NCBI RefSeq assembly: GCF_000276665.1
Contig: NW_004955477.1
Coordinates: forward strand, 5,384,485-5,448,484
DNA: 64,000 nt
Source of the DNA: Chinchilla lanigera
Taxonomy: Eukaryota > Chordata > Mammalia > Rodentia > Chinchillidae
Reading direction: 5' to 3'
Made by a program: the position numbers and the translations under genes. Positions 22,441-34,453 of this stretch are shown here, piece by piece (position 1 is the stretch's first letter; every line of letters begins with the position of its first letter). The notes under the pieces are model-generated. The model made no database searches. It had not been told where the DNA came from and saw only the letters and a list, made by a program, of their open reading frames with translations.

Positions 22441-25400
22441 TTGATAGTACTTTAAAAGATGGCTTGTCTGCAACCTTAGTGACCACTGGCTCTGCCTCTT
22501 CTTACAAGGATGACCACTTCAGGTGGTAACACGTACAGTTCGAACTTTGATCCATCACATGCATCCTAATAGGACCAGCATAATAATCTGAAAGTGTAGA
22601 AAAAGCAAGAAAATAGAGGATCAGAGGGAGTAAACAACCATCTGAAGGCCGACCAGCCTGGTAAGTATGGGAGAAAAGATTTGAACCTACATCATTGAAA
22701 GGCCACATTTAAGAATGCCTTTTCACTTCTGTGATATGAGGAGTTGTTAGAATTACTAGAAAGCTCTGAGCTGGAATTGATTACTCATGAAGTCAGCTCC
22801 TGTCTTCATGTGTTGGCCCTTCCGGTATTTGAAAAGAGCAAGTCTCCCCCTGTTCACCCCCATGGTCCCCTGATCTTCTACAAAATGGCTTAGAGCTAAG
22901 ACTCACTTACCTTTTGACAAATCAAATGCTGAATATCTTCCAGGCAACAGCACCCATGAGAACACAAGCATCCTGGATCATCGGCCAAGGGCCCAGTCAA
23001 GGGCATTGGAACTTTCTCTCCTTTAGTAGCCATTGAATCCTATAGAATATTAAATTCTCAGACCCGTCAGAAGCCCTTGCCACAAAGCCATTTGCGGTAG
23101 CTTTTGCTACATGCATGAGGCTTAGTCATCTTTCCAAGCCCTCATGAGGTTGGCCAGTGTGAAGACTGGTGTAATCACCCAAAGCAAAAGTGTTCAAGGA
23201 TCATTACTCTTTGGCCAAGCCACCCTGGCCTTGGGGCAGATTTTGCATTCCCACTTGATGAAATCAACAAAGTGCCCTCCACCCATACACAATAGTTTTC
23301 ACGAATTGAATACTGCAAATCCAAGGCTGCCAGTTTCATCCTCCTGTCATTTGTTGGCAACCTTCTTCTGCATGGGCATGGAGGGCTTTGCATCTTGCGG
23401 GTAGCAGGAACAAGGAGCTTTGCAATACTCATTACTAAGGACTACCCTAAATGCCATTTAGAACAACATAGCCTTGGAAATAAAACTGTGAACACAAAAC
23501 AATCCAATTCTTGTTCTTTGAGAGAGTAAGGATTCTAGATGAGTAGGGAAAACACAGACTGATAAATTACTTTGTGCTGCCCTGTGTTTCCTAGTTGGCC
23601 CGGGGTCAGAGGGTCTGCTGGGCACAGGCACTGGTTTTCAGTAGGCCTGTGTGGGCTGAGATTCCAATTCTCAGATGGAGACGATGCAGATGGTGCCAGA
23701 AGCACACAGGGTGGGAGGGTTCAGTCCCTCAGAGAAGAAGTAAAGCCATATTCCCAGATGGAGAGGTCAAAGCTACGTATATTTTTGGAGTTTTTTAGTA
23801 GGAGGACAATGTTATTCCCACACCTGATTGGCAATCCTTTTTGGCATAACGGAATTTAAATGTTGGCAAGAATGCCATCATGTGATTGTACTACAGAAAT
23901 AAAACTTGGGGCATGCTGCTTGGCTGACGTAGCATTCCTTTCCTTGCAAGCAGACTTCCTTTTCTTCAGGGAGTGAGTGAGAAAAGAACTCATTAGCTAA
24001 TTTTAGAGAAGAAAGCTGAATTCACCTCTCTTTCTCCTCTGTGATACAACACAGGGAAGAGGAATGGCTAAGGTGCCAGAAATATACCATCCGCACAGCC
24101 CAAGGCAACTAACTGGTCAGGTGGAAGCAGAGCCCAAGCAAGCATTCCCGTTTTTGATTCCTGTAAACCTCAACAAAGGGCTAGTCACACAAAAATATAC
24201 CAAAAATATAGAGTTTGCCCCATTATAATTTATTTAATTATCTGTTGGTAGAAATTTACTTAAGAAGTATCAAAAACTCTGTTTCCTCTTGGAATGGCAA
24301 CTTCTTTTTGGAAATTCCAAATATCGTTGGAATTGTAAGTCTATTAGTGAAAAGGACCTAAAATCTGTCCTCTTAAATGCTTCATAAAAATGGATCAGAA
24401 GTAGCATGTGTAATATCACTTTATCTTTTCTTAATGAAAACACTGCCACCAGCTGGCTAATAAATGGTTTTGATGACTTTTTATTGACTGAAATAAGCAA
24501 GTAATTTTTCTTTCATTTAAAAGGGGATCACAATTTCTACTAAAGGTAATTTTTTTCTTTTCATAAAAATTAATAGCATCTCATAATGCCTGCCATTCTC
24601 CCAGCGTTTGCTGAGTGAAGACGACCTGAAAAAGGCATATGCTTGTCATTCCCTGGGCATCTGTAGCAGCACTGAAGGGCACTGATGGTTTCCAGTGGGA
24701 ATTGATGATTCTCACAACTTCAGTTTAGTAAATCACACAGCCCAGTTCATTGAGTTAATGGGTCAGTTGTCCTTACTTCAATAAAAGTAGAAAGAGCCTG
24801 GTTTTCAGATGATCCCAGCAAATATCCTACAGAAGATTCAAGATACCCTAACATTAGGGGAGTGGGTTGTCTTTGGTCCCCATTGAAATGGAGTCCAATT
24901 CTATCCTTGCATCTATACACAATATGCTTCAAAGGAGTTATTTTGGTTTTAGAATATCTTTAAGTGACCAAAGATTTCTTTAACTATTGAGCAAGAGCAG
25001 CCTAAAAAGAACAACAACAAAATCAAAGCAACAATGTTTGCTTAGCATGAAATACAACTCAAAGTTCCAACAGATTTTGTAAAACTGAAAAATTGTTTCA
25101 ACATCCAGATGCTTTCCTTTAGATTGAACAGGTAGGAGGAACAGAAACACTCTGTGTATTGCTTTATGGGGAACAAAGCTGGAAAACTGGAGGGGAGCTC
25201 ATGTTCATGGCACATCCTGAGCACATTCCCTGTGCCAGGCACCATCCCTGGCCTTGGAAAGAGGTCTGAGGTGGACCTTCAAGGTCAGCAAATGTGGGCT
25301 TAGGAGAGGATATGAGAAAAGTCCTGTGGGGCCCCCTCTGTACCTGGTGCCTTTAGTGAGCCAGGTTTAAAGGACGCCCAGCCCAGAACTGAGGAAGGAG

Positions 25401-26035
25401 GGACCACCCACGGGACTGGGGTTGAGTGTGTGAACCCAAGCATCAGCTCCTGGGAAGCTGGGGAATAAAAGAACAGGGAGTGTGACCACAGGGGGTTTGG
25501 GTCCAAGAATCTCAGCCACAGAGTAGCTTTTGTTTTGTGCTCATGAAATCTGGCTTGATTATCAGTACCTCTAGTTGGGTGACAATGCAGGAAGGATTCC
25601 TATGTATGCTTGCTCAGGTGGAAAGCATTCAGTCATCTTGGGATCTTCTGAATTACACAAAGTTGAACAATGGGTAGTGGTCCTCAAAATTATTCTTTCA
25701 GAGTCTCTTTTCACACAGCGTGGAGGTGAAGCTTATAATGGAAAGTGACATGGTGGTGCCATGCCTCTCATCCATGGATTCTCTCAACCTCCATCTGCCT
25801 TCACCATCTGTCCACTTCAGCATAGTGGGCTGAGGGCAAGCAGCTGGTGACTGCCCTGACCTTCCTAGAATCCGCCCCCAGTGAGACACTTCAGAAGTCT
25901 CATGAAGCACATGAGTGCAATGCACAGATGTGGGGTAGGGGACTCCAGTTCCACCCTGGGGTTGGAAAACTAGTTGATATTCAAGCTTGTGAGTGCGGCC
26001 TCTTCCATATCACGTGATGCTAGAAAGCACAAGGA
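22441..26035. other. unassigned, mostly unique DNA
   Basis: No transposon family recognised over about 3.6 kb. The longest frame is 95 codons (23572-23859, plus) with no domain. A TTATAATTTATTTAATTAT stretch near 24222-24241 has homeodomain-type TAATTA. The relative lack of young repeats is notable but not decisive. Confidence 0.4.
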
Positions 26036-26037
26036 TT

Positions 26038-26165
26038 CTGAGTGATTACCCTGACCTCTGTGCTTGCCCTCTCTGAACTTCAGTTTTCTCACATTCAAAA
26101 TGAAGGAGTCAATGTAGAACGATCTCCTGAGGACCTAATGATTTCCTGTGTTCTAAGGTTCTCCC
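26038..26165 (+). mobile_element. MIR SINE fragment, sense
   Basis: CTCTGTGCTTGCCCTCTCTGAACTTCAGTTTTCTCACATTCAAAATGAAGG (in blocks) is a clear sense MIR core ('cctcagtttcctcatctgtaaaatg'). Confidence 0.7.
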
Positions 26166-28079
26166 ACATCCACACCCCCTCATCTGCCTACACAGGGCAC
26201 CCACCACAGTAAGCACTCATAGGCAAGCACATCAGTATGCTGCCCTTACATCAAGGTCATTTCAAATTTTACACTAATATTTAATTCTTGATGTTTCAGT
26301 TGAAGACAGCAGGTAGTCAGAAAGGCTAACAGACAGAGAGGTCACATTCACTAGAGTCCCTTTCGTTCTCATGATTAAAATGTTAAGGATTTCCTGAAGA
26401 AAAAGATTCATTTCTCCAAATGGCTTTAATAAGAAAGGGGGTGAGATCATAAGAATTTAAAATATGAAGATAAAAGCTCTCAAAGGTTCCTAAGCACTGA
26501 CATTAAGCTGTAACATCATTTATTAACTACACAGTTTTGTAGAATTCTTTACACTTAATACTGAACTCAGTTGAGTTCGCAGGCATAAAAGTATGTATGC
26601 ACACAAGTGCATTATTTAAGGGTAGGTGTCCATTTCAGGGTATTATAAATAACAGACAACTCTTGAATTACTACAGCAGAGTTAAGGTTAAAATAAGATG
26701 CAAAGCAAACACTCTGTCTGCTAAGAACTTGCCACAGGCCTTCAGAGTGATCCCAAGAAATAAAGTGTAGAAAAACACCTTTTATTAAAAAATGTCTATT
26801 CAAAAAATAAAATGAGGCTTTGTAAAATTTTTAAAGGACTGTTGGATTGAAAAATTCTCAGTGTGCAACCTGTTTTCTGACCAAATTTTAATACCACATC
26901 AGTCTGATACTTTAATAATATCAGTACTTAAGAGAACTGATGATATGAGTTTTACCAGGAGATAGCCCTCCATTATTAATGGCCCTGGCTCATCAGCTCA
27001 CCTGTCAGATCCTCTGCAAGTTGGACCTCTCATTCTCCCGATGGATGGTATCAGACTTAGAAGATGAACATAACCTTCCCAGCTCTGCTCAGTGCAAACT
27101 GGACCACCATGGCTTCTTCTGTTCCAGTAACTAAATCCCTCATCCAGAGGTATCTCCCAAAACAAACACACCCTAACACTCCCCTAAGGAGCACTTTCCC
27201 ACACAGATGCTGTGGCCTCTGCTTCATCATCCCATGACTCTGCTCAAAGCCTGAGGAAAGCCTAGCATCATCCTTCTGTGCTTACGGAACCCAGGCTGAC
27301 ACTGCCCTCTTTTCGAGGTGATAGCATGGCCTTGGCTGTGCAAACAGCTTCTCCTGAAATCTGAAACCCGAGGACTTCCCCTTCTGACCCAGCTTTGATT
27401 GGCAGAGGCAACATTCAGGCGCCCAAGGCTGTCTCTGGGTGGAAAATTTTGACAAACAGCTCCACTTTTTCACACATTTCCACTTGGCCTTTTCATAGCT
27501 TCTTTACTGTTTTGGGATTTCAGGAAAGAAGTTCTGACTATTAGTTGTATGTCATCCAGTTACCACAGAAACAACCTTGGGATTGGAGGTACAGCAGAAG
27601 GGGAGCTTTCCCACACTCCTCCCAGATGCACAAATTACCATACAGGGGCGAGGGACACCAAAAGAGCCCTGGAAAGTGGAACCAATGGAGTTTTATCTGC
27701 TTTCTCTAATTTTAAGGTTTAATTTTGCTCTGTCCTTAAATTGTAAGAATATTACACAATCAGAAAAGCTTTTATTAAAGCACATGTGATCATGTTTTCT
27801 TAGCAAAGAGAAAAACAGTTCACTTAAATCCAAAGGTTTTGGCGTAGATAGGTGTGAATCAATCGATCCAGAAGTTGATGTTTTACGGTCTCAGTCCTAT
27901 TGTCACCTCAGCTGTGCATACTTGCTTTTAGAAAGCCTTCTAGATTAATTTTATTTCCTTTCAAATGCAGTGCTTTGCCAAACTGAAGCACATTTTTAGC
28001 TGCTGCAAAAATAAAGAGAATACACTCAGTATAGAATATTGAAAAATAGGACAAAGTATAAACAGAAATAAATCCAATC
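26166..28079. other. unassigned DNA
   Basis: No element recognised. A moderately GC-richer block at 27000-27450 holds only short frames. Confidence 0.4.
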
Positions 28080-28525
28080 ACTAGAGACAATCTCCTTTAA
28101 CTTTTTGGTTTTTTCCCTAGGTTTTTCCTCCATGTCTTAAAAAATGTTTTTAGAAAATAACTCCATATATATTCATACATGCATGTGTGTTGTAGTCTGA
28201 ATTTTTCATTTAATATAGCATAAGCATTTCTGAGGCTATTAAATATTTAGCAAATCATATTTAAAATCAGCAGAATATTCCATTATATTTATATATTATA
28301 AGTTATTTATTCATGATTCTTTAATGCAAACACACATTTGTTCAATATAAATGTATTGAATTCAATGCATAGTTAAATCTTTTCATATTTTTAAATGTTT
28401 TAGCTTTATGAACTTCATCGTGCAGAGGATATTTTCCCCACATGTTTGTGTATTCCTTTAATTATTTTATCAGGATAAATTTCTTCAATACTTTTGGATA
28501 AGAAAGGATTAACACATTTTTCTGC
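28080..28525 (-). mobile_element. old L1/HAL1-type fragment, antisense
   Basis: TTTTTCATTTAATATAGCATAAGCATTTC, CAGAATATTCCATTATATTTATA, and ATCAGGATAAATTTCTTCAATAC near the end match the complement of late L1M/HAL1 3' sequence in the right order. Confidence 0.6.
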
Positions 28526-29137
28526 CAACTTTTTATTTGAAAATTTTCAAGCCTACAGAAAGACAGAAAAATTGGTATAATGAACATTTCACTCAGATTT
28601 TCCAACTGTGAACACTTCTCTGACCCTTACACTGCTTCTCTTTTCTTCTTCCTGTTGTTATTACATAGGAATCTATATGCATGCTTATGTGCATGCATAC
28701 ACAAACACACACATTTTTCTCTCTATAATGTGAAACTTGGCAAAGTTTTGCTGGAACCAAGATATTTTGCTTGCTCTTAAACCCTTCAGTTTATATCACC
28801 AAAGAAAGGGTATTCTCTTATAGGTCCATACCCCAGAAATTAACTGTTATGCAATAATGCGAACAAATATATAGTCCCATGTTGTTTTTCCCTCACCAAT
28901 AATATCTTTTGTTGCTACTGGTTTTTTAAATGTTGTTTTATGTATTCACTTATCAGGTTTACTTAGCATCCAATGGAGCTCGTATATTGCACTAGGTTTT
29001 TGTATCTCGTTCTTCCCTTCCTCATCAATGATTGAGGGATAATTTTCATTGAGTAAAATTCACTCTTTTTAGTATATAGGAATGTGACTACTTTGGATGT
29101 AGTTTCAAGGTATAGAATATTTCCATCATGCCAAGTT

Positions 29138-29288
29138 CCCTCTAGCTCTTTTTTTTTTTGTGTGTGTGTGTGTGTGTTTTTTTGTGTTTTTTTTTTTCCA
29201 GTACTGGGAATCGAACTCACAACCTTGCGCTTGCCAGGCAGGCGCTGTGCTGCTGAACTAAATCCCCAGCCCCCCTCTAGCTCTTTTT
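29138..29288 (-). mobile_element. ID-type SINE, antisense, 16-bp duplication
   Basis: The complemented body is at 29198-29272 (AGTACTGGGAATC...GCCAGGCAGGCGCTGTGCTGC...AAATCCCCAG), preceded by a T/GT-rich tail at 29154-29197. The duplication CCCTCTAGCTCTTTTT occurs at 29138-29153 and 29273-29288. Confidence 0.92.
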
Positions 29289-29410
29289 AAATTAATACCC
29301 AAGCTCAGCGGCAAAAGCGCCTGCCTGGCAAGCGCAAGGTCGTGAGTTCGGTTCCCGGTACTGGAGAAAAACCAATAAATAAATAAATAAATTAATTAAT
29401 TAATACCCAG
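29289..29410 (+). mobile_element. 5'-truncated ID-type SINE, sense
   Basis: Starts inside the A box (AAGCTCAGCGGCAAAAGCG), continues to GGTACTGGAGAAAAACCAA and an (AAAT)n tail. TTAATACCCA occurs on both sides (about 29292-29301 and 29399-29409). It sits head to head with the preceding SINE. Confidence 0.88.
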
Positions 29411-30129
29411 ACCCTTTCTCTCTTCTTATTCCTGGGAACTATTGATCTGATTTCTATTCATAAAGTTTTGCCTTTTCCAGAATATCATATAAATGGAATC
29501 GTATAGTATCCAGCCTGTCGAATTTTGCTTCTCAGTTTGCATAATGATTTTGAGAATTATCCATGTTGATGCTTCTATCAGTAGTTTTTCTTGTTTGTCA
29601 CTGAGTAGCATTTTATCCTATAGATGCAATATAATTTCTTTATTTATCAAATGATGGACAATTGAATTTTTTCCAAATTTTGATGATAATAAAACTCCTA
29701 CAAGTACATGTTCAGGTTTCTGTGTGCTTCATTTCTTTTCGGTAAAAATATAAGGTTGCAATTTCTGGGTATAATATTAAATGCATGTTTAGTTTTCTGA
29801 AAGATTATGAAATTGTTTTTCAAAATGGCTGCATTATTTTGTATCCCCTCAACCGGGAAGCTAGTTGCTCTATTTTCTACGCAAAATTTGAAATTGCCTG
29901 TGGTTTTCAAAGCCATTCTGAGAAGATGTCGTGAATCTTATGGTAATTTAAACAGACATTCACCTAGTGACTGATGATGTTGTCCATTTTCATATATTCT
30001 CATTTTCAATTCACTTATTTATTTAATTATGTGTTTGAAGAGCTGCTCAAATCCTTTTTCCAGGGCAAGGTGGATGTTACAAGTTCTTTACCAGATACAT
30101 GTTTGCAAACGTCTCCCTAGTCTGTGACT

Positions 30130-30267
30130 TGTCTTTTTATTTTCTTTTTTTTTTTTTTTCTTTGGGTTTTTCTCCGGTACCGGGAACCGAACTCACGACC
30201 TTGCACTTGCCAGGCAGGCGCTTTTGCCGCTGAGCTAAATCCCCAGCCCCTGTCTTTTTATTTTCTT
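30130..30267 (-). mobile_element. ID-type SINE inside L1, antisense, 17-bp duplication
   Basis: The complemented body (CTCCGGTACCGGGAACC...GCCAGGCAGGCGCTTTTGCCGC...AAATCCCCAGCCCC) lies at 30147-30250. The duplication TGTCTTTTTATTTTCTT occurs at 30130-30146 and 30251-30267. It is one of the best-preserved copies. Confidence 0.94.
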
Positions 30268-30541
30268 AGTAATGTCTTTCAAAGAGCAGAAATTTTTAAT
30301 TTTAAAGTAGTCCAATTCTAAGTCCCAAGTTTTTCTTTATGGATCTTACTTTAGGTTATATCTGAAAACCTTCATCTAACCCAAGATCAGAGAGGCATTT
30401 TCCTATGTTACATTATAGCAGTTTTATAATAAGACTACACGCTTTGAGTAAATTTTCATAAATAGTGTGAAATCAATGGTTATTGTGAATCAATATTTAT
30501 TGTTTTGCATATAGATGTCCAATTATTCCAGCACTGTTTTT

Positions 30542-30770
30542 TGATCAGCATACAAGTTTTGACCTGTTCCGTTTCCGACCTGGGCTGGTTCACCTCCCCC
30601 TTAGGCAACCTGGTGGTCCCCCACTCCCGGCAGGTCACCATATTGATGCAAACTTAGTGCAGACACCTGAATGGCATAGCGCTGCGGCCCAGAACTCCTG
30701 GACTCAAGCAGTCCTCCCACCTCAGCCTCTGGAGTAGCTGGGACTACAGGCACGAGCCACTGCTCCCAGC
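30542..30770 (-). pseudogene. RN7SL: 7SL (SRP) RNA retropseudogene, 3'-truncated
   Basis: Read on the minus strand from 30770, the sequence follows 7SL RNA: GTGCCTGTAGTCCCAGCTAC, TGCTTGAGTCCAGGAGTTC, a CACTAAGTTTGCATCAATATGG block, GGGGGACCACCAGGTTGCC, CCCAGGTCGGAAACGGA and CAGGTCAAAACTTG...GCTGATCA. It contains the 7SL-specific S-domain that Alu and B1 lack, so it derives from 7SL itself and is not a SINE. It stops at GCTGATCA, about 70-75 nt short of the normal 3' end, followed by a short A-run. CACTGTTT occurs on both sides (30532-30539 and 30774-30781), marking insertion into the surrounding L1. The truncation and changes in the 5' domain make it non-functional. Confidence 0.93.
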
Positions 30771-30815
30771 AATCACTGTTTATTGAAAAGAAAATTTTTC
30801 TTCTGCTTTATAAAT

Positions 30816-31898
30816 AAAAGGTATGAAGAAACAAGACTATGTAAAAATGATACAGATTCAGAGCTATTAGATTCCATCGTATCTGTACGTGAAAACATAT
30901 TTCTAATTGATGAAGGCTGCAGGTGGAAGACTGAGATCCAGATGATACATTTTTTCAAGCTGTCCATGTATTTGATGAGACTTTGGATTAAAAGAGCATT
31001 TAATTGCCAATCTTTCAGTGCATAGATTTTAATATCATGCAACAAAAATTAATAAGCTTTTCTATAATTTTTGGACCTTCAAAAATGTTTGGGTTATTCT
31101 TCTGACCTTTACCGATTAAAAGAAAAAAATATGTATACAAATGTTCATTTTTCAGAAGAACTAGTAGATTTGAGCAAGATTTTATATCTATGTGGTCTTT
31201 TTGCACACCATGTACATACCTAACCTTGAGGATACGTGTTCATTTTTCCTGCCTCAAGGGGTAAGGGCTGAAAAAAATTTTAAGCTCTTTTTGATTTTTA
31301 TTTGGTTTTTACTTGCTTTCTCTCAGAAATTTCACATTGCTACTCAATAGTATAATTCTGCATGATAATTCAGTGCTTGGGTTCTCTTTAGCCAGAAAAA
31401 AATATACAATTAAAAAAGTGGAAGCCAAAGTTTCCTTTCTGTATCATTTTGACAACTGGAAAGAATCGGAAAAGCCATTTATCCAGATCTTTTCTCATCC
31501 TTGATGTGTTAGTTCAAGGTCTCAGGACTCAAGACTAACATAATGCACTACTACCAGGAGCATCAGTGTGAACAATGACCGGTGAGCTGCCTGAGAGGTG
31601 GCAGGGTGCCGGCAGCATCAGGTGTCAGGGCTTCAACTGTGGGGGCCTCAGTGAACACATTTCCTGAGTGAGAGGTCATGTGCTGTGCATATGGCAGACT
31701 AAAGGGATCTCTCACTCTCTCTATATCTGTTCACTCCACAATATGTAGAAGCCCCTGATATGACCAAGGAAAGGGATAAGACAAGTAACGAGAGGCTTGG
31801 TGCACTCTCTTGGAGCTCAAGGAAGGGTGGGGGAGGCTGGTTACCACAGGTAGTGAGGGTCATTGGAGGGTCTGGAACACCAGGGGAAGCACCCCAAG
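30816..31898. other. unassigned DNA
   Basis: No named element recognised. The 31520-31890 part is more GC-rich, but no coding frame or repeat is evident. Confidence 0.4.
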
Positions 31899-32377
31899 TG
31901 TTATGGTTGATACAATCTATCAACTTGAGGAGTGTAGAAGCTTAATTAAGTAACTCAGCAGTTCTACATCCTGAGGTGAAAGGACATGCCTTGCTGCTCT
32001 AGGATGTTGTTCACTGTGTCAACTTGAGAAGTTTAAAGGTTCAAGTTTAAACTTTAAAGTGATTCAGCAGGGAGCCGGGGTCCTTGTTTTGTGAACATCC
32101 TCAGCTAGTGGAAGAGGAGGGTAGGAGAAAGTGTGGGCGTTGGTGGATAGCCAATATACAATATAAGGAGGGAAAAGAGGCTTGATCTTTTTGCTCTTGC
32201 TGCTTTTCCTGTCTTGTGCCTGTTTGAAGTGCTGCCCCTGTGCCATGACCCCCTGCCTTGGAGCCAGCTGATTATGGAATGAAACCTCCACAAATTGTAA
32301 GCCAAATAAACTTCTCCTTCCTTAATTTTCTGCATTGGGTATTTTGTCTTGGCAATGAGAGAAAAGTAACTAAGACA
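31899..32377 (+). mobile_element. MaLR-type solo LTR, sense
   Basis: Begins TGTTATGGTT and ends AACTAAGACA, the canonical MaLR termini. AATAAA is at 32305-32310, within the block GTAAGCCAAATAAACTTCTCC, followed by the U5-like GGGTATTTTGTCTTGGCAATG. Flanking CCAAG (31894-31898) and CCAGG (32378-32382) look like a slightly mutated 5-bp duplication. 479 bp with no internal region. Confidence 0.85.
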
Positions 32378-34085
32378 CCAGGTCAGTCTTTTACATGGTC
32401 ATTCCAGCTTTCTCAGTGAAGGACAATGGATGGTATATTTTATTTTGTTTCAAATGCAGTAAATCTTATCCCATGTAAATGAGCCAAGAGTCTCAAGTGA
32501 TTAATTGTCCTCGTGATCAATTGTCTTCTTCCAATTCCCAAGCTCATCTTCATTTAAACAATCTTGTCATCTGCAATAAACATACTCAGTTTTGCCTTGC
32601 AGTTGTTAAGTGTGTTCGACATCTGTTAAAATAGACCAAATCTGTGAGCAATTCTTTATCATTTGAATGAACAATGAATTCATCCCTCTTATCTAAGCAT
32701 GCCTCTTATTCTTTTTCTCCTTGAAGAAAAACAACAATCCAACCATGAATTGGAAAACCCTGACCAACACTTCCTTTACTCCAAATCAGCTGTTATTCAC
32801 AGAGCAGGACAAATATTCAAGGTTACTTTTCATTGTATTAATTTTTGACCAAAGATTTAAAAACTCACCTATTTTACTTCTATGTACCATTTTTATCATG
32901 TCTGTTTACTGCAGCATTGCTCATGAATACTTTCAGTTGCAGATAAAACATACTCTAACAACAATTTAGTTTAAGATACATTTCACAAAGATTAGGAGTT
33001 GGCCATCTACGGCTGATACAGGGGCCCCAGGAACCAGGGACTACAAGTGTCTGCACTTTTCCATCTTTACAGAATACTATCCTTGTTACCTGGCTTTTCA
33101 GCTCTTGCTACAAGAGGATCCCTGCAACAAGCAGGAAAGCACAGAAGGAGGAGGTGTAAAAGGGCATCACACCAGGCATTTCTAACTACCAGAGAACCCA
33201 GAAATGTGGGCTTTAGTGGGACTTATTGAGTCTAAAATGTAGTCAAGTTCCCACTAGAGGAAAAGGGCAAAAGAGACATTGCCTGTGCAATTACCAGGAT
33301 CCTCCATAAACACATGAAATCATAGGAATAAGCATTTTAAGGTAAAACATGGTTAATATACTTTGAGTGTGCAGTGGGTTGCAGCAGAGGAATCCGCTCT
33401 GCTCATATCTCAGTCCTTCACCATCTTCATACACCCTTGCTCTCACTCCTACAAGAAAGTATTCCTGTCTCTTTGTTGCAGGGCTGCCTCAGGCTGTTGG
33501 AGCACTTTCCTTCTGTACAGTGAAAGAAGGAACATACCTGGGAATTTACATGCCCCAGGATCAGGCTGTAACATCAGAATAAATGTTTTTCTTTTTCTCT
33601 TTACGCTAACAGGCGTAGCTCTGAGAAATGAGCTGCATAACTCCATAGTGTCCCAGGGGACTTAAACCAAAGTCACCCTGCTTGAGTCTCTTTCTGGTGG
33701 CCACCTTCTTTGGCCTCCTCTTACTTTGTCCACTTTTTCATTCATCTGCCAGTTTTTCCTGGAATCACTTCCTGATACTATTTCTAAAGCATCTTCATTT
33801 CACAGGATGCTTTGGGGGAGCCCAAACTAAAACATCAACTGTCAGAATTTTAGCTCCTTCAGTGCATCCAAATGTACGGGTGTTCCCTCGTCAACCTTGC
33901 AATTACTAAAAACACTCACACATTGTTGGAAATTTTTGTGTCATTATCTAACCATCAGGCACTTTGTAGCATAATTAGTGTTTGTAGGGATCATCATCAT
34001 AAACATTGCCAGCACATATTGATATGATGGTTACATCATTAACATCTATGAGATTAACCAACTGCAAAGTAAAGAACTGAATCAT
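32378..34085. other. unassigned DNA
   Basis: No transposon recognised. Overlapping frames at 33363-33665 lack domains. Confidence 0.4.
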
Positions 34086-34197
34086 GGGCTGGTGGTATAG
34101 TTCAATGGTAAAGCACTTGCCTAGCATGTACAAGGCCCTGGGTTCCAGCACCAGACAGACAGACAGACACACACACACACACATACACACACACCAC
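34086..34197 (+). mobile_element. ID-like SINE of a second subfamily with GACA/CA tail
   Basis: GGCTGGTGGTATAGTTCAATGGTAAAGCACTTGCCTAGCATGTACAAGGCCCTGGGTTCC (in blocks), then CAGCACCAGACAGACAGACAG and a CA microsatellite. The body (CCTAGCATGTACAAGGCCC) differs from the GCCTGGCAAGCGCAAGGTCG subfamily, so it is an older or distinct lineage. Confidence 0.85.
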
Positions 34198-34242
34198 AGT
34201 CAGTTCAGTTTCTCAGACATTTCTGTGAGCACAAAGTGACTA

Positions 34243-34444
34243 TTTCTTTGGTACTAAGGATTAAACCCAGGCCTTCACACTGAGGTTTATCCTCAGCTTT
34301 TTTTTTTTTTTTTTTTGGTGTAAAAAGAATTTGAGACAAGGCTTGCTAAGTCACTAAGTTGCCCAGGCTTAGCTGGAACCTGCAGTTCTTCTGCCTCAGC
34401 TTCCCAGGGTGCTGGGATTACAGGTCTGTATCACCAAGACTGGC
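34243..34444 (-). mobile_element. B1-dID-type dimeric SINE, antisense
   Basis: In sense (minus strand), a B1-like monomer comes first (GTAATCCCAGCACCCTGGG, AGCCTGGGCAACTTAGTG, CTTGTCTCAAATTC). It is followed by an A20-type linker and an ID-like tail unit (CAGTGTGAAGGCCTGGGTTTAATCCTTAGTACC in blocks). This is the known B1-dID architecture of several non-murine rodents. Probable duplication AAGTGACTA/AGGTGACTT flanks it. Confidence 0.75.
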
Positions 34445-34453
34445 AGGTGACTT

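Larger units (their letters stand above)
29425..30815 (-). mobile_element. L1M 3' region, antisense, hosting two later insertions
   Basis: Long antisense L1 text: TTTTCCAGAATATCATATAAATGGAATCG, CATGTTGATGCTTCTATCAG, ATGGACAATTGAATTTTTTCC, CCTTTTTCCAGGGCAAGG, GTCTGTGACTTGTCTTTTTA, TCATCTAACCCAAGATCAGAGAGGCATTTTCC and CCAATTATTCCAGCACTG. It resumes after the insertions as CACTGTTTATTGAAAAG at 30774. An ID SINE (30147-30250) and a 7SL pseudogene (30542-30770) interrupt it. Confidence 0.85.

Noticed and set aside
30690..30771. Alu-like sequence suggesting primate DNA
   Set aside because: It continues into the 7SL S-domain, so it is a 7SL pseudogene. The other SINEs are rodent types.
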